From positions 248,001 to 312,000 of the forward strand of contig JADKAC010000001.1 in the NCBI GenBank assembly GCA_016715425.1: DNA of 64,000 bases, read 5' to 3'. This document shows positions 60,343 through 64,000 of this stretch, one piece after another. The stretch comes from Bacteroidota bacterium. GTDB lineage: Bacteria; Bacteroidota; Bacteroidia; Chitinophagales; BACL12. The notes under the pieces were generated by a model. The model was not told where the DNA came from. It ran no database searches and worked only from the letters and a program-made list of their open reading frames with translations. Both the position numbers and the translations under genes were made by a program. Position 1 is the stretch's first letter, and each line of letters opens with the position of its first letter.

Positions 60343-62142
60343 TTAGCTGATAAGAATAGATTCCTTTGGATAAGCGTAATTCAAAGTTTTTACTTTTCGG
60401 AATAAAGCAACAATAAGTGTAAGCGTACCAATGCGCCCAACAAACATAGTTAGTACTAACACTAATTTTGCAGCATCGGATAAAAAAGGGGTGATTCCCA
60501 ATGTTAATCCTACCGTACTGAATGCAGAGATACATTCAAATATTACTGACATCAACTCAAATTCCGGATGCATCAGTGTAATTAGAAACACGGAAATGCC
60601 TATAAATAATAATGCAAGCGCCAATACAGATAATGCTCTTCTAATCGAGCCCACACTAATTTCTCGTTTGTATAATTCCACACGATCTTTTCCTCTTGCA
60701 ATGCTGAGTGTATTGATAACTGCAACAGCAAATGTGGTGGTTTTTATCCCACCGGCAGTGGAGCCTGGCGAACCGCCAATAAGCATCAGTAAATAATAAA
60801 TCAAAATAGTTGAAGGCATTAGGATGGTCATATCTACTGTATTAAATCCGGCAGTACGGGGAGTAATGGATGCAAATAAGGCGGTGATTAATTTTCCGGA
60901 TAAACTTCTATCTGCAAGTGTATTTTCCCATTCTAAAATTAAATTCATTATAAAACCAAATACGATCAGACTAAAGGTTGTAATGAATACTATCTTAGAA
61001 TTGATATTGATAAGCCGGGGCTGATGTAAAAACTTTTTTTTATAAAATACAGAGCGAAATTTTTGAATCAGATAATATTTTACATATCTCAGATAGTTGA
61101 AGATAATATTAAATCCTAATCCACCTAACACTATTAAGGTCATTAAAATAATTTGCAAAGAATAATTAAATCTGTAATTCACGTCGTACATTCCATCTGT
61201 TAATAAACTGAAACCCGCATTGCAAAAAGCAGAGATAGAATGGAAAATTGCAAATCTCACCTGCTCTGTATGGCTGCTGAATAAGTCGGGTTCCAAAGTA
61301 AAAAATATTAAAACTGCAGCTATAAATTCTAATGAAAGTGTAAGTACAATTATTCGCACTACGGTTTTAAAAATATTGCTGAGTTGAGCTTCATTATTCA
61401 TACTGCCCAGTAGTAACTGATCTTGATAAGAAATTGAAGTGCGCAAATACATACCGAAAAAACTGGTGAATGTGAGAATACCCAGCCCACCTATCTGAAT
61501 TAAAATCGCAAGAATATTTTGTCCCATCGGAGTAAAGCGATGAGCCGTATCCACCACGATTAATCCGGTAACACATACTGCACTTGTAGAGGTAAATAGC
61601 GCATCTGTAATCGTCATACTTGTGTATGTTGCTTTAGGTAGCATCAGTAAACCGGCTCCTATAAGAATTACAATTGCAAAACTGAAAATAAATATTGCTG
61701 CAGGATTTTTATTGAGACGACTTATATTTAATGACCCAATGGAAACCTCAGTAAAAAATAAAAACAGTATAAGAAATCCATTGACATAAAATTGAAAAGT
61801 TGAATTCAAAAATGTATATCCCGGAAAAAGTACCGGTAACACAAATTCATAAATCCAGATACAACTAAATGTGAGAAACAGATAATACTGGGAGCGCAAG
61901 TATTCAAATCTTTTTGCACGCAATTTTTTATAATCAATACGTAACAAAATGAAAAAATAAACTACAAATACAAATTTGCTATAGTAGGTTTTTATCTCTG
62001 TGCTGAAAGTTTCTGATTGTGTAAATCCCAGATCATAAATTAATAACAAGGTGGCGGCAACACTTAAAAATGGAATTAGAATATGAGCGATTTCTTTGAG
62101 AACCGATAACACTTTTTCTACTATGTTTGTTGTTGGTATCAA
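60343..62142 (-). CDS. ktrB: KtrB/TrkH-type potassium transporter subunit
   Basis: 599 residues. After ~150 residues of extra N-terminal spans, the Trk/Ktr/HKT pore has the selectivity-filter regions 'TSTSAVCVTGLIV', 'SISAFCNAGFSLL', 'ITPRTAGFNTVDM' and 'ECISAFSTVGLTLG', with the intramembrane loop 'LIGGSPGSTAGGIKTTT'. It moves K+ into the cell and pairs with the KtrA gene just downstream. The N-terminal extension (about four extra hydrophobic spans) is longer than in KtrB of Bacillus but common in Bacteroidota. Confidence 0.93.
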   Translation of the reverse strand: MIPTTNIVEKVLSVLKEIAHILIPFLSVAATLLLIYDLGFTQSETFSTEIKTYYSKFVFVVYFFILLRIDYKKLRAKRFEYLRSQYYLFLTFSCIWIYEFVLPVLFPGYTFLNSTFQFYVNGFLILFLFFTEVSIGSLNISRLNKNPAAIFIFSFAIVILIGAGLLMLPKATYTSMTITDALFTSTSAVCVTGLIVVDTAHRFTPMGQNILAILIQIGGLGILTFTSFFGMYLRTSISYQDQLLLGSMNNEAQLSNIFKTVVRIIVLTLSLEFIAAVLIFFTLEPDLFSSHTEQVRFAIFHSISAFCNAGFSLLTDGMYDVNYRFNYSLQIILMTLIVLGGLGFNIIFNYLRYVKYYLIQKFRSVFYKKKFLHQPRLININSKIVFITTFSLIVFGFIMNLILEWENTLADRSLSGKLITALFASITPRTAGFNTVDMTILMPSTILIYYLLMLIGGSPGSTAGGIKTTTFAVAVINTLSIARGKDRVELYKREISVGSIRRALSVLALALLFIGISVFLITLMHPEFELMSVIFECISAFSTVGLTLGITPFLSDAAKLVLVLTMFVGRIGTLTLIVALFRKVKTLNYAYPKESILIS

Positions 62143-62195
62143 CTATGTTGCGAATGCGGGGCTAAGTTAGAAGAATTGCGAATAACCCCTAGTCT

Positions 62196-62648
62196 TTATA
62201 ATAATAATTTCTTCGTGTCAGGCAGTGTATCCAGCATTTTAAAAGTATTACTACTATGAATAATTTCTGTGCATATTGTATCATTGCCATTGCTGATAAC
62301 CAAATAAGGAACTTTCAAAACCAGATTATAACGTCCTGCCTGATCCAATACATTCTGAGATAATTTTATGGCAGGTGCTTTACATTCAACAAGCATAACT
62401 GGTGTTGCGTGTTTATTAAATAAAACAATGTCCGTTCGTTTTGTTAACCCGTTGAGGGTTATTTTCTTTTCGATGCTTATTAATGCTGCCGGGAATCCGT
62501 GTGTTTCGATAAAGTACCAAACCAAATGTTGACGCACCCATTCTTCAGGAGTAAGCACAACAAATTTTTTTCGAATACGATCGAAAATCAGCTCTTTATC
62601 ACCGCTGCGTTTTATGTTGAATTGATATTCGGAAAAAAGAAGTTGCAC
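62196..62648 (-). CDS. Single-domain HsdR_N (PF13588-type) nuclease-like protein
   Basis: 150 residues consisting of a PD-(D/E)xK fold like the N-terminus of type I restriction HsdR. 'RKKFVVLTPEEWVRQHLVWYF' is the typical opening, 'KRTDIVLFNK' gives the Asp, and 'PVMLVECKAP' gives the Glu-x-Lys. No helicase, HsdM or HsdS is present, and such solo proteins are widespread in Bacteroidota near holA. Restriction activity is therefore not assumed. It is divergent from holA with a 37-nt gap. Confidence 0.88.
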   Translation of the reverse strand: MQLLFSEYQFNIKRSGDKELIFDRIRKKFVVLTPEEWVRQHLVWYFIETHGFPAALISIEKKITLNGLTKRTDIVLFNKHATPVMLVECKAPAIKLSQNVLDQAGRYNLVLKVPYLVISNGNDTICTEIIHSSNTFKMLDTLPDTKKLLL

Positions 62649-62685
62649 AAGCGGCTAATTTAAACTAAAATTAGGGTCAGAAGTA

Positions 62686-63735
62686 ATGATTATGCAACAA
62701 GACGATTTATTAAATAATATTAAAAATAAAAAGCTGTCCGCAATTTATCTGTTGCACGGCGATGAATCTTATCATATTGATACTATTACCGATGCATTGG
62801 AAAATACGTTGTTGACTGAAGATGAAAAATCATTTAATCTCACCATATTTTATGGCAAGGATGCGCAGATTAGAGATATAACGGATACCTGCCGTCGATT
62901 CCCGATGTTCAGCAATTTACAAGTGGTGATTTTAAAAGAAGCACAACATTTAAAAGGTATTGAAGAATTGGAACCTTATGCTGCGAAACCGGTACCGACT
63001 ACTATCTTTATTATTTGTTATAAAGGCGGCAAATTAGATGCACGAAAGAAATTATTTAAATCCATTCAACATAATGGAACTATCTTTTTAAGTGAATCGC
63101 CAAAAGAAGATCAGATTCCAAAATTTATTAAGAATTATCTTCAAGAAAAAAATCGCACTATTGATGCAAAAGCTGCAGATATACTCACCGAATATCTGGG
63201 TAACAATCTTTCTAAAATAAGTAATGAACTAGATAAGCTATGCATAAATTCAAAACCGGAAAAGGCGATTACGATTAGTGATATTGAACATAATATCGGC
63301 ATCAGCAAAGAGTATAATGTGTATGAGTTGCAGAGTGCTTTATTGCAGAAGGACCTGTCTAAAGCCTATCATATTATTTTTTACATGAACAAGAATTTGA
63401 AAAATAATCCATTTGTATTAACGCTTTCAAATCTGCACAATGCATTTATAAAACTCTATCAATATATGCGGACACCAAATATCAAAGAGGGAGATTTATA
63501 TCGCACCTATGGAATTCACTTTTCGCAATTACGGGATTATAAAAGAGCAAAAGATATTTATACTTTAGAACAGGTGGAGCATGTATTTGAATTGCTGATG
63601 GAGTACGATCTGCGTTCCAAAGGATTACAAAATAACTCTACGGAAGCGGCCGAGTTAGGGGTTGAATTGATTTTCAGAATTTTACATTTTCAAAATGAAT
63701 TGTCAAACAATATTTCGCAGAATTCTTTATCTTGA
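62686..63735 (+). CDS. holA: DNA polymerase III delta subunit
   Basis: 349 residues of the clamp-loader delta subunit. Seen: 'YLLHGDESYHIDTITDAL', 'DTCRRFPMFSNLQVVILKEAQ', 'TTIFIICYKGGKLDARKKLFKSI', read in parts, and the helical C-terminal collar with 'YELQSALLQKDLSKAYHI'. It opens the beta sliding clamp for loading during replication. ATG at 62686 or 62692 are both possible. Its 3' end overlaps the converging ribF end by 46 nt. Confidence 0.93.
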   Translation: MIMQQDDLLNNIKNKKLSAIYLLHGDESYHIDTITDALENTLLTEDEKSFNLTIFYGKDAQIRDITDTCRRFPMFSNLQVVILKEAQHLKGIEELEPYAAKPVPTTIFIICYKGGKLDARKKLFKSIQHNGTIFLSESPKEDQIPKFIKNYLQEKNRTIDAKAADILTEYLGNNLSKISNELDKLCINSKPEKAITISDIEHNIGISKEYNVYELQSALLQKDLSKAYHIIFYMNKNLKNNPFVLTLSNLHNAFIKLYQYMRTPNIKEGDLYRTYGIHFSQLRDYKRAKDIYTLEQVEHVFELLMEYDLRSKGLQNNSTEAAELGVELIFRILHFQNELSNNISQNSLS

Positions 63736-64000
63736 GCCATTGCCTGTTGTAAGGTTTCCCGATTAATAAATTTTTCTTCTTTGCGAATAAATTCTATAAA
63801 TTCTACAGTTAACGTATCACCATAAATATCTTCTTGTAATTGAAAAATATGTACTTCTATTCTTGTATCTGTTCCATCAAAAGTGGGTCGTGTACCGATA
63901 CTCATCATACCATAAAATAGATTTGAGTTTTGACGAATAGAAACCTTAACTGCATAAATACCATTTGCAGGAATTAATTTTTCTGTATCCTGAATTTGCA
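63690..64000 (-). CDS. ribF: Riboflavin kinase/FMN adenylyltransferase, C-terminal part (gene continues beyond window)
   Basis: The frame is open to the window end and reads 'LIPANGIYAVKVSIRQ', 'YGMMSIGTRPTFDG', 'IEVHIFQLQEDIYGDTLTVEF' and 'FIRKEEKFINRETLQQAMAQD'. This is the riboflavin kinase domain of bifunctional RibF, which makes FMN and then FAD. The start lies past position 64000, so the FMN adenylyltransferase half is not visible. The stop at 63690 falls inside holA. Confidence 0.93.
   Translation of the reverse strand, partial: QIQDTEKLIPANGIYAVKVSIRQNSNLFYGMMSIGTRPTFDGTDTRIEVHIFQLQEDIYGDTLTVEFIEFIRKEEKFINRETLQQAMAQDKEFCEILFDNSF

Noticed and set aside
62196..62648. Type I restriction system
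   Set aside because: Only the HsdR_N domain is present; helicase, HsdM and HsdS are absent.

Overview
The window looks like a chromosomal segment of a low-GC member of the Bacteroidota, probably near Chitinophagales/Saprospirales (order level is inference). The evidence is: secreted proteins with type IX secretion (T9SS) C-terminal sorting domains; promoters of the TAnnTTTG (-7) type, one with a TTTG -33 box 19 nt upstream; little Shine-Dalgarno signal; a fused alpha/beta 2-oxoacid dehydrogenase E1; and many Bacteroidota-type hypothetical proteins. No rRNA, CRISPR array, prophage or intact transposase was seen. Both window ends cut genes: an RsmB-type methyltransferase at the left and ribF at the right.

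Layout. 1-14 kb is mostly housekeeping: rRNA methyltransferase, FtcD, tRNA-Gly, tRNA-Leu with a small GIY-YIG gene and a partial tRNA-Leu copy behind it, an aminotransferase, a DUF1573 protein, branched-chain 2-oxoacid dehydrogenase E1, a cold-shock protein, a YebC regulator, a secreted CotH protein and a secreted GH13 enzyme. 14-36 kb is a nearly all-minus-strand accessory block. It starts with stress and ribosome factors (HPF, baeRF-like, SpxH/DsbA-like, NTF2-like). A FUSC protein, MFS pump, cytosine deaminase and formimidoylglutamase follow. Then comes a set typical of quinone, electrophile and metal stress: cupins, an MhqD-like esterase, an MhqO-like ring-cleaving dioxygenase, SDR, pirin, a CPH-type copper ATPase, Dps, a butanediol-type dehydrogenase, a double MliC-like lipoprotein, an LLM flavoprotein, YceI and an FMN reductase. 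The block ends in a decayed catalase joined to a decayed antitoxin gene.

36-49 kb holds T9SS cargo proteins, ribosomal protein S1, an EVE protein, two paralogous small secreted proteins flanking a muramidase, a histidine kinase and an AsmA-like protein. At 48.4-49.24 kb an intact tRNA-Val(UAC) is followed by six tandem ~123-bp copies of a tRNA-derived unit. In each unit the tRNA 5' part is missing, an 18-nt palindrome replaces the variable loop, and a terminator follows. The partial tRNA-Leu copy near 3.4 kb also has a palindrome (28 nt, different sequence) just before its T arm. This repeated architecture is the most unusual signal in the window.

49-64 kb carries unknown proteins, a protein combining a Cas4-like and a DEDD-type nuclease signature, a peptidylarginine/agmatine-deiminase-like enzyme coupled to a small ORF, a secreted SGNH-like protein, an alpha/beta hydrolase, an orphan LuxR-type regulator, a two-component system, a KtrAB potassium uptake system, a single-domain HsdR_N protein, holA and the end of ribF.
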